This document shows, piece after piece, positions 20,011 through 31,623 of a stretch of DNA of 64,000 nucleotides. The notes beneath the pieces were generated by a model. That model did not search any database. It saw nothing but the letters and a program-made list of their open reading frames with translations, and had not been told where the DNA came from. The DNA comes from Incurvaria masculella (taxonomy: Eukaryota; Arthropoda; Insecta; Lepidoptera; Incurvariidae). The stretch lies in assembly GCA_946894095.1 (NCBI GenBank), contig OX335653.1, positions 8,499,001-8,563,000 on the forward strand, written 5' to 3'. Every line of letters starts with the position of its first letter. Within the stretch, counting starts at the first letter, position 1. A program made the translations under genes and the position numbers.

Positions 20011-21181
20011 AACATTCATAATAGCAGAGCTCTGTGTATGGCCATTTCAGTGCTTCGGGGTGTTTCAGGATTGTGACGACGTGGTCCCAGTACATTTGGA
20101 AATAGGATATTATTGGATCGAAACAAAATGAAAGAGGATTGATTCTTAATATTTCTCGATAAACCAATGACCACGCATAGTCCACGGATACGAAACAGCA
20201 AGCAAACCTTTCGTGGAGAGTGAATCTTTCAACTTGGTTACTCTGTGTATATATTCAACTTCAACTATGCTCAAAACGCAATAACAACACGCTTACCTCG
20301 AATATATAATAGAATGTTTCACGAAATCGATATATTTTTAGACTCTGACCACAAATTTAAGAAATAAAATATTCATTCACCAACGGGTAGTTTAGTTAAG
20401 TAAACAAAGATTTTTTGTTTCCTTCCTAATATATATTTGTTGTAATTATTTTATTTACTATTTTTCTTGGCTCTTAACCCTTGAGTTTTTTCCTTTTCAT
20501 GTTGTAAATTTTTTTATTTAATAATGTTATCAAATAAATCATTAGCATACTTTACTATTACCATTTTTCAGGTTTTTACACATCACATACACTACACAAT
20601 CTCAACTCTTTCGTTTATTTACTCTGCACTACAGTATTCACTTGCAAATATCACCTACATCACGCACAGACATACACCCTTTTATATGTGATATGTGCTT
20701 ATTCATATATTATCTTACACACGCTCATGAATACTTCGTGTAAACCTGTTATTAGCGTTACTCATAGACATATGCTTTTTCTTAATATATTTGTGTAGAC
20801 ACTGCTGGCTTACCTTATTAAATAAATAAAATTAAAAAATATCCATAACCTAGATTTCTCCTACAGATCCGTAATCAATGCATCCTACTGACACAGTGTA
20901 AATGATTGTACATATTATGTTTTAACGCTTTACCTGCGTTGTTGATATTCACCAAAAAGATTGAACTTTCAAACATATTGCCGTCATCACCTAAACCGTA
21001 TTGGGCATCAGAGACTAGAGCCAATGATATGTATGTAGAATCAAACGTTAATCAAAACATAATGTACACTTGCAAATGTTTTCACACTGCATTTATTTTT
21101 TTTAAACAGACATCAATGCTCAGTTTGTAGGTACACCGCTCGAAACAATTAATTTAGACTGTGATGTTTTTTTTGTTTTTT
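20011..21181. other. AT-rich sequence, no feature recognised
   Basis: Several chance frames (20016-20201, 20906-21130), no motif. No repeat assigned. Confidence 0.4.
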
Positions 21182-21480
21182 GCCGACGTACCAGAGTAGT
21201 CGATATTGGACACCGGGTGGCTAAGCTCAAGTGGCAGTGGGCTGGCCATGTCAGCCGAAGAGACGACGACCGTTGGAGTAACCGTGTCCTACACTGGCGG
21301 CCGTGGTCAGGAAAACGGAGTGTGGGAAGACCACCCGCCAGGTGGGACGACGACATCAAGTCCGTCGTCGGAAAGCAGTGGTTCCGTACCGCTGAGGGCC
21401 GGGAGGACTGGAGAAAAATTGGAGAGGCGTATGTCCAGCAGTGGACGCAAACTCGCTGACTGACTGACTGACTGACTGTT
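21182..21480 (+). mobile_element. RTE-like non-LTR retrotransposon, 3' end with TGAC tail
   Basis: An open frame from about 21182 to a TGA at 21457-21459 encodes the region after the reverse transcriptase domain: RRTRVVDIGHRVAKLKWQWA, then GHVSRRDDDRWSNRVLHWRP, GKRSVGRPPARWDDDI and EDWRKIGEAYVQQWTQTR. This KLKWQWAGH...GRPPxRWxDD...AYVQQW pattern is well known in insect endonuclease-reverse transcriptase proteins. Immediately after the stop is (CTGA)n, a short microsatellite 3' tail as in RTE-clade elements. The frame is intact but the rest of the element (endonuclease and RT domains) is absent, a 5' truncation. Confidence 0.9.
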
Positions 21481-22149
21481 TTTTTGTTATATTGCATGTT
21501 TTTCGCCATTCCCATTTTGCCACCTTCCAAGGTTCACGCCAATGCAACGAGCGAACCCGGTCCCCATTGAAAGCCACCGAACGCCGGCGACAGCGCGGAA
21601 TGTGGCTAATCTGTCACAATTCATAGGCGCCTCACACCTCCGCAATATTTTGACCCGTCCCCCAAGGCTCGCTGGTGGTTTTTTTTTTATCAATTTGGTC
21701 ACCCGCATTGATATGCGAAAAGTGACCGACCGACAGACGTGGCATACATACGATTACGAATCGACGCGGTAGGTCACCCAGTCTGTCCAGTCGGGCGCAT
21801 TCATTACTGACGGCCGCGTATCCTGTCGCGAAAATATCGCCTCCACCAAACCTCGTCGATCCGAGGGCGCCCAAATCGAAAGTAAAGACTGTACATATGT
21901 TCAGCTTTAATTAAATAGGTTTCGCGCCGCGAACTGTTTTCTAATTGATTCATTTGCAGCCGAAAGCTGCGTTCTGCGCGGAATTTGATGGAATAAATAT
22001 GCAGCTCTCGGAATTCGTGAAATAATACGAAATTTGCGTTTGAGAAAGCGTTACATGTAATATTTAAACCACCTACCGCACGCAATGTTGCAATTTCTTT
22101 TTTAAAAAAATATCTTAAAATGCATTAGAGATTATGACAAAAACGGCGT
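21481..22149. other. Unassigned sequence, moderately GC-rich to 21860
   Basis: Frames are open on both strands between 21487 and 21874 but unlike any family I know. They follow the LINE tail, so they may be flanking host DNA or another decayed transposon. Nothing recognised after 21880. Confidence 0.35.
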
Positions 22150-22396
22150 ATTTTTGCCGCACCTGGGTTTGGAACTGACGCCGGCGAGTGCTTTTGCTCA
22201 TACCTTCAACCTGGGAGTCTTAAAACAATATGAACAAGCTCGATAGCTTATTTTTACGACCACTACCAGTGGTCTAGTGGTGGTAGCTTTAAAATAGTCA
22301 AACCAGCTGGCATAGCGCCTCGCTGAGCGTCGTTTTGCGAGGTAAGGTGTATTTGGCCAACTCCGGAACCTCAGGTCTTATCGTGGCTTGGCATAA
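22150..22396 (+). mobile_element. LINE C-terminal fragment (ASLSVV family), poly-A end
   Basis: From about 22308 the plus strand reads WHSASLSVVLRGKVYLA in one frame. The minus-strand fragment at 41.5 kb encodes WHGASLSVVSRGEIYL and that at 55.5 kb encodes ASVV followed by GEVYLAF, so these are one family. Homology ends with CTTGGCATAAAAAAAA, an A-rich 3' end. Upstream (22250-22305) stops interrupt the frame. A tRNA-like GTGGTCTAGTGGTGG at 22269 lacks a B box at the right distance and is probably coincidence. Confidence 0.6.
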
Positions 22397-23627
22397 AAAA
22401 AATCTAATTCTGAATTCAATAACTGATGACTGTTAAATATTTCAGTATATTTCTCAAAGCAGTTCCGAGCAAATTATTATCTTTATTATTGAATATAAAT
22501 TGTTGGTTAAAAAATAAACATATTTTTGTGTCAAATCCTAATTGTGTAAAAATAAATGAAAACGGTCAACGACTTGCGATAAATATAAATCCGTGACCAG
22601 ACTAACAATATATGTGCCAAAGTAAGTTACTTAGACCTACATCTACCTTACGCCATTGCTACCTTTCAAACAAGGCCAAAAAACAATAAAGAGACACACT
22701 AATTGCTGCGCTGGCCTTGGCACCAACATGGTAGCGATATTATGATATTATATGCTAATACTGAGTACAGAAGCTAAGACATCGTTCTAAACATATCAAC
22801 TAGAAGCTTGGTGGGTGGCATCACGTCACCCGACTGGACGGTATAAGGTTACACACGAATTCTACGTGCCTTGATCAAGATTACAGACGCACAGATTACG
22901 AACTGATTGATGGTTGTAATGAGCACTGCTACTTATGTAGTTTTTATGTCGGTTAGATGGTACGATTTTGGATAAAGTAAATATGTGTACTTACTGTAAG
23001 CTTAATCGCTATATTATAAACGATTTGAGATTTAAACTATCGCCAAAGTGTAAAGTTAGTTTAAAAAGTTGGTCGATAATATTCTCTTAACAGTATTAAG
23101 GTATGTAACGGATTCCTTTTGCGGTCGAATTTACAATTGCTATAAATATTAGTTCCTGCTTCTGATAAATAAATTGGCCAGGAAGTTAATGATTTCAAAC
23201 GGAATTTGCTTGTTTCCGGTCTTTCGTATTTATTACAAAATAACTGATTTTGTGTGCACAAAATATATTATGATATTTAAGTGGGAATAGAAAGAGCTGT
23301 GGAATTTTCACCCATTATTTTATCTATAGCAGCATACTTTTTGATAGCGAAGAAAAGGACATCAGGTCATCCTTACATTAAACATATAATCATAGATAGC
23401 AATATTTTTGTATCCATAATAACTGAATTATACGAAAATTGTGCTCTCCATATAAATATAATAAGATTTTTTAACAACCACTATGTAAAATGAATTTTGT
23501 AAGCATATAATAATAAAAATAAAATATGTACGTAAATTTTCTATTTGTGGTTATTTGCTTTAGTTGTGATGAAAAAAACAAACAAAAATTCGCAGACACA
23601 GATGTTAACTGACTGATTGTATGAGTA
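22397..23627. other. AT-rich sequence, no feature recognised
   Basis: Nothing recognised; the 70-codon frame at 23281-23493 is AT-driven. Confidence 0.4.
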
Positions 23628-23760
23628 GAGGGCACCATCTCTGGTAACGTTAATGTTATTGTTAAGATATATCCATTATTATTTAACGACAAAAGAAGAA
23701 GAAGAAGACGGATGTATTTTATCAATAACCATAACATTAGCCAGAGATGGTGCACTCCAG
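23628..23760. repeat. Foldback element, about 50-bp imperfect arms
   Basis: GGGCACCATCTCTGG at 23629 pairs with CCAGAGATGGTGCAC at 23742, and pairing continues inward (TAACGTTAATGTTATTGTTA against CAATAACCATAACATTAGCC). The loop holds an AAGAAGAAGAAGAAG run. Terminal inverted repeats and small size fit a MITE; the shape also resembles a small-RNA precursor, with no evidence of expression. Confidence 0.75.
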
Positions 23761-24239
23761 CCAAATTATTAAAAAGCCTAACAAAGCGGGAAATTGGTTC
23801 AAAACGAATTAACTAATTTTAAAATTAATTGACTTCAAACTAATTTTGTATGAGGATTATAGCTAATAGATTAACCCCTCTGAAATAAATTCCTTATCAC
23901 GAAAGTCAGAAAAAAGCGTGAGAAAGTCTGAACAAATTCACGACGGTTTAAATACGACACGACGTTCGTAGCAGCAGTAAGGCCAGAAGACATTTATGTT
24001 CACTAAACAAGTAGTAAAAGTCACTACTTGAGCTTTTTTATGACACTCATAAATGTCAGATTGCGCACCCGTGCCGCCCGAGCTTAAAGCTGTGGCCGGG
24101 ACGATTTGCGAAAGCTCCACGAGGGACTACTTCTGTATTGATACAACTCAAGTTTATGCCCCTTTCTGGAGTAGGAACGCTTACATGGAAATCTGGGGAT
24201 TCGTCTACTTCTTAGACATGAACAGTTTAGAAGATTTTT
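23761..24239. other. Unassigned sequence
   Basis: An 80-codon plus-strand frame begins at 24053 but overlaps antisense LINE sequence at its end and has no known motif. Confidence 0.35.
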
Positions 24240-24360
24240 TTAAAGGTTTTGCGCAGCATATGGCATACTCAAAAGAAGTGCAGCTTTCACCGTAGCTAAC
24301 CATGCCGGTTAGGTGCTTCCTCACACCAGGTTTTAAGGATTGTTGTACTTTGGTATAAAT
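24240..24360 (-). mobile_element. LINE C-terminal fragment, minus orientation
   Basis: CGCAGCATATGGCATAC, TAGGTGCTTCCTCACACC and GTACTTTGGTATAAAT align with the fragment at 36885-37000 (CGCGGCATATGGCGTAC, AAGGTGCTTCTTCACACC). The minus strand encodes KPGVRKHL, comparable to KRGVKKHL there. Short and decayed. Confidence 0.6.
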
Positions 24361-26004
24361 ACATTAATTCCAAACTATCCATATTTTATATGAACTTAAA
24401 AATTACTTATCGGTTGGTTCTTGTTTTGGAACTGTTTATAATGAATGTGTGCATTCTTGGATCTATGTAATTTATATACATTTAGAATACGATTGTACGA
24501 CTTAAACTCAACTTATCCAACCTAACCGAACCGTAATTACTGCTTCAAATTGCAATTTCAGTGTTCTATCTTTTATTTAAAGTTACTGGTTACTAACTCG
24601 TTTTTGAAAAATATCAATATTTTAGTTACGTGAAACATTTTAAAAATTAAATCCTTATTCGCCAAGTTATTCGTTAACGCTAACTTATTTTATCCAAGTA
24701 AAATTCTATTTAACGTTGGTTTAAACTTCCTAAGAAAGTAATTATTAAAATCAATGATTTATAATCAAGACACTGCTACACTTCTTTGGGGCAAGAATGA
24801 CGCTCAAAATAGCCCAATGACAAATAAAGAAAGTCCACCTGATCCAACTGGTTTTTATGGAATATTCATGTCAGTCGTTTCTAGAATAAAACAAATCTTA
24901 GCAATTACTTATCTCTTTGTTCGAATTTATATGTAGCATTTTGTTACATTAAATTACACATGGTAATTCAGAATAAAATAAATTTTATATCTCTCTATAA
25001 TATAATATCTCTCTATATTGACTTTGGCAAAAGAGACTTTAACTTTGGTAGTATGCTTACTAATATGGTTCTTGTTTTCTATTACAGGTGAGACTGCAAT
25101 GACACCCACTACTCATCTTAGTTTTTCAAAGTTATGGTATGTATATTATATTCTTAAATTACTCCACATTTCTGGTATCTGTGCTCCATTGCATTTAGTA
25201 TTTATGATTGTGCGATAATTCCCTTTTCCAAAATGTTATTAATAACCTCTTGCTTGCGGGTCTAGTAAGTGTAAATACGTATTAGAAGTACATAGATAAT
25301 CTAGAGAAGTCGGTATTGTTAACCGGACCATAAAGACACCAGTAATCATGATATTTTTTACTTGGGATAAGAAAAAACTACACAATCGATTTTCAACTTG
25401 TGGTCTCGAACATTTAAAGTTAAAGAAGTATAAAATCCTAGCTAAATCTTATGGCTGATACGAAAGCATACTTTCACGATGATAAATAAGACGGGTGGAA
25501 TTCGATTTTTTATGTAATATGGGAAAGATATGGACTAAATGAATAACTTTCGGTAACTATGTAGTTTTAAGGTACTTTAACTTACAGGGTTTGATAATAA
25601 TAGATTTTTAAAACATCTCGACTTACGGTATGACTCGTTAACCCACATTATACACACAAATAATTGAAAAAGGAAAACACAAACAATGTTTTTGCAATCA
25701 CTAAGCATAAACAAATGAGTATGTCGGTTGATTTATCCTTCCTTCAAGCAGCGACCAAACAACGCATTGACATGGTTTTTTGCACAGGAATAGTGAATGG
25801 GCCGCGGAGCCTAGTATATATTTTTTTATTTCTATTATTTTTAGGCTGCCGCACACAACAGCTAAGACAGAAATATGCTTAATAAATACGATTGATTCGT
25901 AAAGAGGCATCTCTACTGGGTAATTGTGCGACAAATACCTACACAACATCGGACTAAAGTGATTACCAATGTTTATTCTGAAAATAAATTATCAGTTATA
26001 ATAC
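24361..26004. other. AT-rich sequence, no feature recognised
   Basis: No coding region supported. A small direct repeat (ATATCTCTCTATA twice) lies at about 24989-25018. No transposon family assigned. Confidence 0.4.
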
Positions 26005-26042
26005 TGTTCGTTCGGGAAATAATACTATTTCCCGAACGAACA
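26005..26042. repeat. Perfect hairpin, 17-bp arms, 4-base loop
   Basis: TGTTCGTTCGGGAAATA (26005-26021), loop ATAC, then the exact complement TATTTCCCGAACGAACA (26026-26042). It does not belong to any repeat family recognised in this window. Confidence 0.9.
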
Positions 26043-26301
26043 AATACAAATTTAAAATTGTCGAGAAATTGCTAACGGTTAACGGTTTCAAACTCAAGGT
26101 AAATTCAATAAGCACGATGACATTGCACGGCAATTCTGCAGCCCTCGACAGCAGAATGAGTCGACTAGGAATCCGTGAGAATGCCAGCTGATGACGCCCT
26201 GTGGAACAATCGTCGCAAGGCCGAACATGGTAATGTCGTACGAGCACCAAGCTCTCAGCGGGATCTCTATGATACGTCAAGTTAGCTTTTTTTATGTAAA
26301 G
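26043..26301. other. Unassigned sequence
   Basis: A 110-codon minus frame (25996-26328) covers it but includes the palindrome and SINE sequence; not called. Confidence 0.35.
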
Positions 26302-26545
26302 GACAGTTTTAATTGCCGCTTCGACCATCGGTTATTCAATGCAATGGTACCAACCAGGGCGGGTTTAACCCTGCTACCTAGTAAGTAAGCAAGGGGACCT
26401 ACAGTTTTACGTGGAATCCGAAACATGGCTAGCCTGAACGGTTGAAAATGGTTACCCATTCAGAACCCAACCGCGCTCAGGGGTGCTTACCTAGCTTATC
26501 GAATCGCAAATCGTCGCACAACTGGGCTACCGAGGCTGACGACGG
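26302..26545 (-). mobile_element. SINE with 5S-derived head, minus orientation, tail missing
   Basis: Body words ATTGCCGCTTCGACCATCGG, GGTACCAACCAGGGCGGG, CTACCTAGTAAGTAAGCAAG and CTACAGTTTTACGTGGAATC are followed by the 5S part in reverse (GGTTACCCATTC, CGCGCTCAGGGGTGCTTACC) and the head end GGGCTACCGAGGCTGAC. The 3' tail is absent. Confidence 0.85.
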
Positions 26546-27240
26546 CTGCATTATTCTGTATACATCAACATAGATCTGTAAATCGATTTGCAGTAATCCC
26601 TCTCATTAATCATTATATTCGCCCTCTCGTCCGTTTGAATCTATAAGAAGTTATCTCATATATTTCAGTGGGATTGTAAAGTTAAGGTTGTGTATATTTT
26701 TTTACACAAACCCATACTGTTCAAGTTCAACAGGGTACATTGGTTTTAACGCACCACTTTACAGTTAAATAATTTGGTTTATTGACAAATCATAGGAATC
26801 ACACGTAATGTTTCCGCGATACATAGGTGCGTCCAGTTGCTAAGAAACATCGTGTCAATAAAAGTCACCGCCGCGCTATACATACGTCCCTGTTGTACGC
26901 TGTGCTGTAAGGGCAGGTGGCTTTGATCTCTTGAATGCAGAACGGCTTCGATTATAGCGTGGGGTAGATCTATGCTGCTTAAATTGTGTGATAAGCATAA
27001 TTGAGACACAGAAAGCCAAAACAGGCTGGGATAAATAGCCGCAACTGGAATTAACACTAACCAAATGCAATACTAACTAGTGTCAAAAGTGACATTTCGA
27101 CCATAAAAAATATGACAAATGTGTTTCGTTCGTTTATCTTAAAATCTTATAATGTACTAAATAATTTGTTACACACTTCATTGAAATAAATATTCTTAAA
27201 CTAACAAAATAAATCTAGCAACTTAACGCTAACTCCCACA
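26546..27240. other. Unassigned sequence
   Basis: A 92-codon minus frame (26779-27057) has no recognised motif. No repeat assigned. Confidence 0.35.
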
Positions 27241-27560
27241 ATACTAAATTAAAATGAAAAATTCCTCCATGCTAGCCAAGCTGCCCAGAAGTAAAAATTC
27301 TGTATGCATTTACTCTCTGAATTTCCATGCTAATTTGCCGCATGAAAAATGTTTTATCGCGATGGTAACCGGATTTTTCAATGAGTAGTTTACCAATGCA
27401 ATCTGAGAAACTTTTCGTATCTGATAACCATGCGCCATTTAATTAGTTTTGTTAGAGTTACGACTATTTACCGAAGCCATCATCTTAGATTTAAAAGTAC
27501 ATTCGTCATAAAAGTCACAGTTAAGTAGGAAATCAGCTTCCTGTTTAAACAATATCACAA
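27241..27560. other. Possible regulatory stretch with octamer-like word
   Basis: Contains CCATGCTAATTTGCC near 27326, a match to the POU octamer core ATGCTAAT, and CATGCTAGCC nearby. No gene or repeat. Very weak evidence. Confidence 0.15.
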
Positions 27561-28619
27561 TAGACAAAATTTAGTTTTAGTGGAAATTTTTCCGGGAGCT
27601 ATATGTGTAAATACGAAGTCATTGAATATTAAATACACGCCGAGAAGAAGATCGACAGATCGCCTAAGACGACGATTCCCATTCCCATCCCATCCCATCG
27701 CTTTAATAAACAATTTCGTCTTACAACTTCCTCAAAGCGTCGAAGGAGCATTTTAAGTCCGAACACTCACATTTAATGATACAACAATTTGCATAGCAAC
27801 TCGCCCGGCTGCCACGCTATAGTGTTTCCGCGCATCAGTCAACCGTCCAACAGGGACAACTGCTTACAACAATCTGGTGGCTGGTTCAACTGCATCACCC
27901 GCTGTCTGTTCTAAGCCACCTTTCCCATTCCCATGTCTGTCTGTCTCACCAATTGTGAGCGAACATTCCTTATGCAGAAGCGTTCGTGCCGGTTCTAGTT
28001 AGGTTACATTCATGATTCAAAGGTATTTCCATTTAAGTCCCACCGAAATGTGCTACTTCATTTTCAACTGTTGAATGTATGCTAGATTGCGATCAGTAAC
28101 ATCCAAAATTAAGTAATCGTAGTAGTTCAGTTTCAATAAAAAACTGTTTAGATTGTACAAATGTATACGCTTTGTTTCACTTATTATTTTTATGCATCCA
28201 AGCCATCTTAAAATCTCTATCATATTTCACCATATTTTTTTAGATGACATTTATCCTTTATCACACTATTTCATATATCATCTATTATTCGTAACTTTAA
28301 AGATTTTAATTATTCTATCCAAACACTTTTAACTGATGATAAATTATTATATTCTACAGCTTCATTTAGTGATTCATTTACCATGATCAAAATACTCATC
28401 GAAATGCTTGCGTGCATTGCGGGGCTTAATTGGCGTGCGGCGTGGAAAGTTGCAGTGTAAGAACAGAAGTTGAAGAATTCAGGTGACTTGATGCATACCC
28501 TGGCCCGATATTTATTGTTGTGAAAAGTATTTTGAAATGGAACAATTATGTTGTCGAGTATGTTCCAGAACAGAAAACGCATCAATGAATATATTGTTAC
28601 AAAACGGATATTTTACCAT
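27561..28619. other. Unassigned sequence
   Basis: A CCCATTCCCATCCCATCCCA microsatellite lies at about 27677-27699 and a mildly GC-rich patch at 27800-27960. The rest is AT-rich, with nothing recognised. Confidence 0.4.
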
Positions 28620-28815
28620 GGATCTGTACATGAAAAATAAGAAGAAAAAAATCACCCGAGAGGAGCTTCTAAGCTTTCAAACTGCATAGGATCTGGGCTA
28701 ATCTGAAGATTGCCTGAAAACTGCATTAAAATCGGCCATCAAAACGCTGTTATTTCATTTTGGTCATTCACCCGAGCAAAGCTTCTAAGCTTTTAAAACT
28801 TCACAAAAAAACCCG
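28620..28815 (+). repeat. Interspersed repeat remnant related to 2771-3030
   Basis: GGGCTAATCTGAAGATTGCC and CATTAAAATCGGCCATC match the 2.9 kb element with scattered changes. A second internal similarity, AGCTTCTAAGCTTT, occurs at about 28666 and 28779. Confidence 0.45.
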
Positions 28816-29090
28816 CTAGGCTTATCCTAATATTGTCTAAATATTTTAGGTTAAACACGATATTGATAAGAGGCTTGAAGGTCTGTCTCTTTGATAGCAA
28901 AAGTGTCGAACACATTTTGTCATCCAGCTCCTCATCTGTAAAACGTACGATAGGACCATAGTTCAAAAAACCGGCTAAATAATAAATAGTATTTATGTCT
29001 ATTGATGGCTTAGAGTAGGTATTACAATTGGTACATTAATTGAGAAACGGTTTTAGCATCAAAGCTAAGAATGGGTGCATCTCTAGGCTA
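28816..29090. other. Unassigned sequence
   Basis: Nothing recognised. Confidence 0.35.
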
Positions 29091-29330
29091 GACGGACACG
29101 CACACGCGTGCGCCTCCTACGAAAGTGCAAAATGAAATGGCGCGAGAGCGTCATGTTTGCGATCGCAGCGCCTCGATAGCATTGTGCGGGAAGCGGCGTC
29201 GGCTGCGGCGGGGGCGGCGCGGCGGGGGCTCGTGCGGCGATGGCGTCGCCGATTGGAGCGCGCTGTCGCTTATGTGTCGCTTCGACGCACTATCGCGCTG
29301 CGCCATCGCACGCAAATTATAATCGATACC
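29091..29330. promoter_or_regulatory. CpG island
   Basis: CpG-dense (GGAAGCGGCGTCGGCTGCGG, GCGGCGATGGCGTCGCC). Three plus-strand frames are simultaneously open, so composition explains them. Possible promoter or first exon; no donor or TATA element stands out. Confidence 0.3.
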
Positions 29331-29863
29331 ATTATTGTAATATCAGAATGTTACACTCGCCACACCATTGTCTTTTTGTTAGGAAGTTCTGCTGGCCATT
29401 TTCTTGGAATCTAAAGATACATAAAGCTTGAGTTTCTTGTAGAATACGTTCGATTCATGTCGCATATACACGTTCGTATCCATGCAAAGAGAGATTGGCT
29501 CAATAAAATAATTGAACAGTCGCAATGGGCCGGCCATGTCGTGTGGCCATTAATAAACCGAATTTGACAAACAGCGCCCGCGATATCGGATGAGCTGTCC
29601 AATTTAAGTTCTTAGCGATTCAACACGTTGGCCGTGGACAGCCGTATGAAGCGGTATCAGCTGCCCTCGTCGCCTCGCGTCGCGCGCGCCGCCTTCGGAG
29701 ATGCGTCCGATATGCAGCGAAAAAGCAGCGATATCCTTTGTCTCCTTTCTTGTGGCATTCTTTTATGGATTGAGTTATTTTGGCACTTCAATTTCGGTTT
29801 TGGATTCTTCTGGAATTCATCACATATCCCTTAAGTACCTGTAGTAGGTGCATTTTCAGCAGG
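29331..29863. other. Unassigned sequence with possible regulatory motifs
   Basis: Around 29525-29590 the words GGCCATTAATAAACC and CAGCGCCCGCGATATCGG sit in non-repetitive text, and 29640-29730 is CpG-rich. CATTAATAAA resembles posterior-Hox/Caudal sites. No gene called. Confidence 0.25.
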
Positions 29864-30206
29864 TTTTTTTTTTTATGCCACCTGACATGGATGGCTAATA
29901 CCACACAACTACCGTTATGAGCACGGCTACATTGAACTGGATGGAAAACACGGACAACTTTTTCATTGCCGCTTCGACCATTTTTTCATCCAATGCGATG
30001 GTACCAACCCGGGCGGGCTTAAACCCTACCACCTAGTAGGGGAAGGGGACCTACAGTTTTACATGGATTCCGAACCATGGAGCAGCTCGCATTCGTGACG
30101 AAATGCACTGAAATGGAAAGAGAAAGACAGTGGTACATGTCGGTATTGAACCCAGGCCTCTGGTACGCCAGTCCCCGCGCCACTAGGCTACGAGCCGCTC
30201 AACCGT
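29864..30206 (-). mobile_element. SINE with tRNA-like head, minus orientation
   Basis: Poly-T and tail (ACCTGACATGGATGGCTAAT) come first, then the body (GGCTACATTGAACTGGATGG, CCAACCCGGGCGGGC, GACCTACAGTTTTACATGG), then the tRNA-type segment GAGCAGCTCGCATTCGTGAC and the head (TCGGTATTGAACCCAGGCCT, GCGCCACTAGGCTACGAGCC). On the minus strand the head gives TAGCCTAGTGGCGC (A-box-like) and GGGTTCAATACC (B box). Essentially full length with a shortened 3' region. Confidence 0.9.
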
Positions 30207-30394
30207 ACGTAAGCCGAGCCGAGCCGTACATAAAGGTTATAACAAAAAAGGCATAGGTTAATACCAATGCTTTACCTACACATTGCCATAGATGTCATTG
30301 CCCAGAACGACGTCGCACGCAGGTAAAACGTTAGTTTGCAAGTAAATGTGATAAACTCAAATGATTAAAAAACACTGGGCAAGATTGATTTGTT
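30207..30394. other. Spacer between SINEs
   Basis: AT-rich; nothing recognised. Confidence 0.4.
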
Positions 30395-30726
30395 CATGTC
30401 AACCCAGTAGCGCGGCGCCTTGCGGTTCAATGTTCTTGAGATGGGTGACCGTTCATAACCGTTGAGGCTGGCCGTGGTACGGATTCCACGTAAAACTGTA
30501 GGTCCCCGTTCCTTACTTACTAGGTGGTAAGGTTAATCCCGCCCGGGTTGGTAACATCGCATTGAATGAACAATGATCACAGCGGCAATTATAATAGTCT
30601 CATCCAGTTCATTGTCGCCCAATAATATAAGGAAGGACTTGGAATAGCACCTTGTTCCCATGTGGTGTGGTAGGCTAATATCATGACAGTTGGTATTAGC
30701 CGAGGTATTAGCTACCCATGTTCAGT
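30395..30726 (+). mobile_element. SINE with 5S-derived head, plus orientation
   Basis: The head has CCAGTAGCGCGGCGCC and GAGATGGGTGACCG (5S box C), then GTTGAGGCTGGCCGTGG, the body (ACTGTAGGTCCCCGTTCC, CCCGCCCGGGTTGG) and the tail (GTGTGGTAGGCTAATATCAT). It ends at the T-run shared with the next SINE, which faces it. Confidence 0.9.
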
Positions 30727-31062
30727 TTTTTTTTTATGTGACTGGACATGGATGGCTAATACCACACTTTCTGTCCTTATATTGCACGGCTACATTGAAC
30801 TGGACGGAAAACACGGACAATTTTCATTGCCGCTTCGACCATCGTTCATCCAATGCGATGGTACCAACCCGGGCGGGATTTACCCTACCACCTAGGAAGT
30901 AAGGAAGGGGACCTACAGTTTAACGTGGAATCCGAACCACGGCCAATGGCTCAACGGTCGAATGGTCACCCATCTAAGACCAGACCGGACCCAGCGTTGC
31001 TTAACTTCGGAGAGCGATCGCCAAAGTGTCGCGCCACTGGGCCATCGAGGCTGACAAGACAG
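30727..31062 (-). mobile_element. SINE with 5S-derived head, best-preserved copy, minus orientation
   Basis: On the minus strand the head reads CAGCCTCGATGGCCCAGTGG, then CCGAAGTTAAGCAACGCTGG (30991-31010), which nearly matches the conserved 5S rRNA internal control region (box A to intermediate element), then GATGGGTGACC (30964-30974), the 5S box C. The shared body follows, and a short tail with internal deletion (ATATAAGGACAGAAAGTG) runs into an A-run. A Pol III type 1 internal promoter is the expected driver. It faces the preceding SINE tail to tail. Confidence 0.93.
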
Positions 31063-31623
31063 TTACATTAAACAAAATATTACTGTAATTGTGCACATAA
31101 ATAAGGAAAACGATGGATAAAAAAGACCCCAAAGTTTATAAAGCTTTAAAAATATATCCATATCTTGGTCCTTCATATGGTTAAAAATATTCATGTCGGC
31201 AATGGATATTACATATTCACAAATAAATGTGAAAAGGAGTTCCAACAACAATCAATTTCGCCAACACGAACGTTATATTTTGAAATGTTGCCAGATTGGC
31301 AAGCGCATTTCAAGCAACTTCTTTCTATGTACAGTGGCCTATATTAAATTATGCATGTTGTTTTAAAAACAAATGTAAGCATTCCATCCGGTAAGCTGTT
31401 TTTTTTTACTAAATACGGCAGCACGGTTCTTATTTCTTCCGTTGAGGAACTTATGTTTCGTGTATAATTTATAATACTTGAAAATTATTAACATAAATAA
31501 TGTTTCAGCAATAAAGGTTGAAGTACCAACATACATACTTTCGTATTCACAATTAATCCTATTGATTATTTTGTATAATTAGTAATTTAGCGCCGAACTA
31601 GAACTAATTTATGTGTCACCATA
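31063..31623. other. AT-rich sequence, no feature recognised
   Basis: Overlapping chance frames only. Confidence 0.4.

Noticed and set aside
21120..21530. 136-codon minus-strand frame
   Set aside because: Antisense shadow of the LINE coding frame on the plus strand (21182-21459).
22265..22300. tRNA-like A box GTGGTCTAGTGGTGG
   Set aside because: No B box at a suitable distance, and it overlaps LINE-derived sequence.
24053..24295. 80-codon plus-strand frame with balanced composition
   Set aside because: Its 3' part is antisense to a LINE remnant and the rest matches nothing I know.
25996..26328. 110-codon minus-strand frame
   Set aside because: Spans the perfect hairpin and SINE sequence, so it is unlikely to be a gene.
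29157..29414. Arginine/alanine-rich frame in the CpG island
   Set aside because: Three plus-strand frames are open at once, as expected from CpG-rich composition.
30960..31015. Genuine 5S rRNA gene
   Set aside because: Only the internal promoter region is 5S-like, and it is fused to the SINE body without the 5S 5' and 3' stems.
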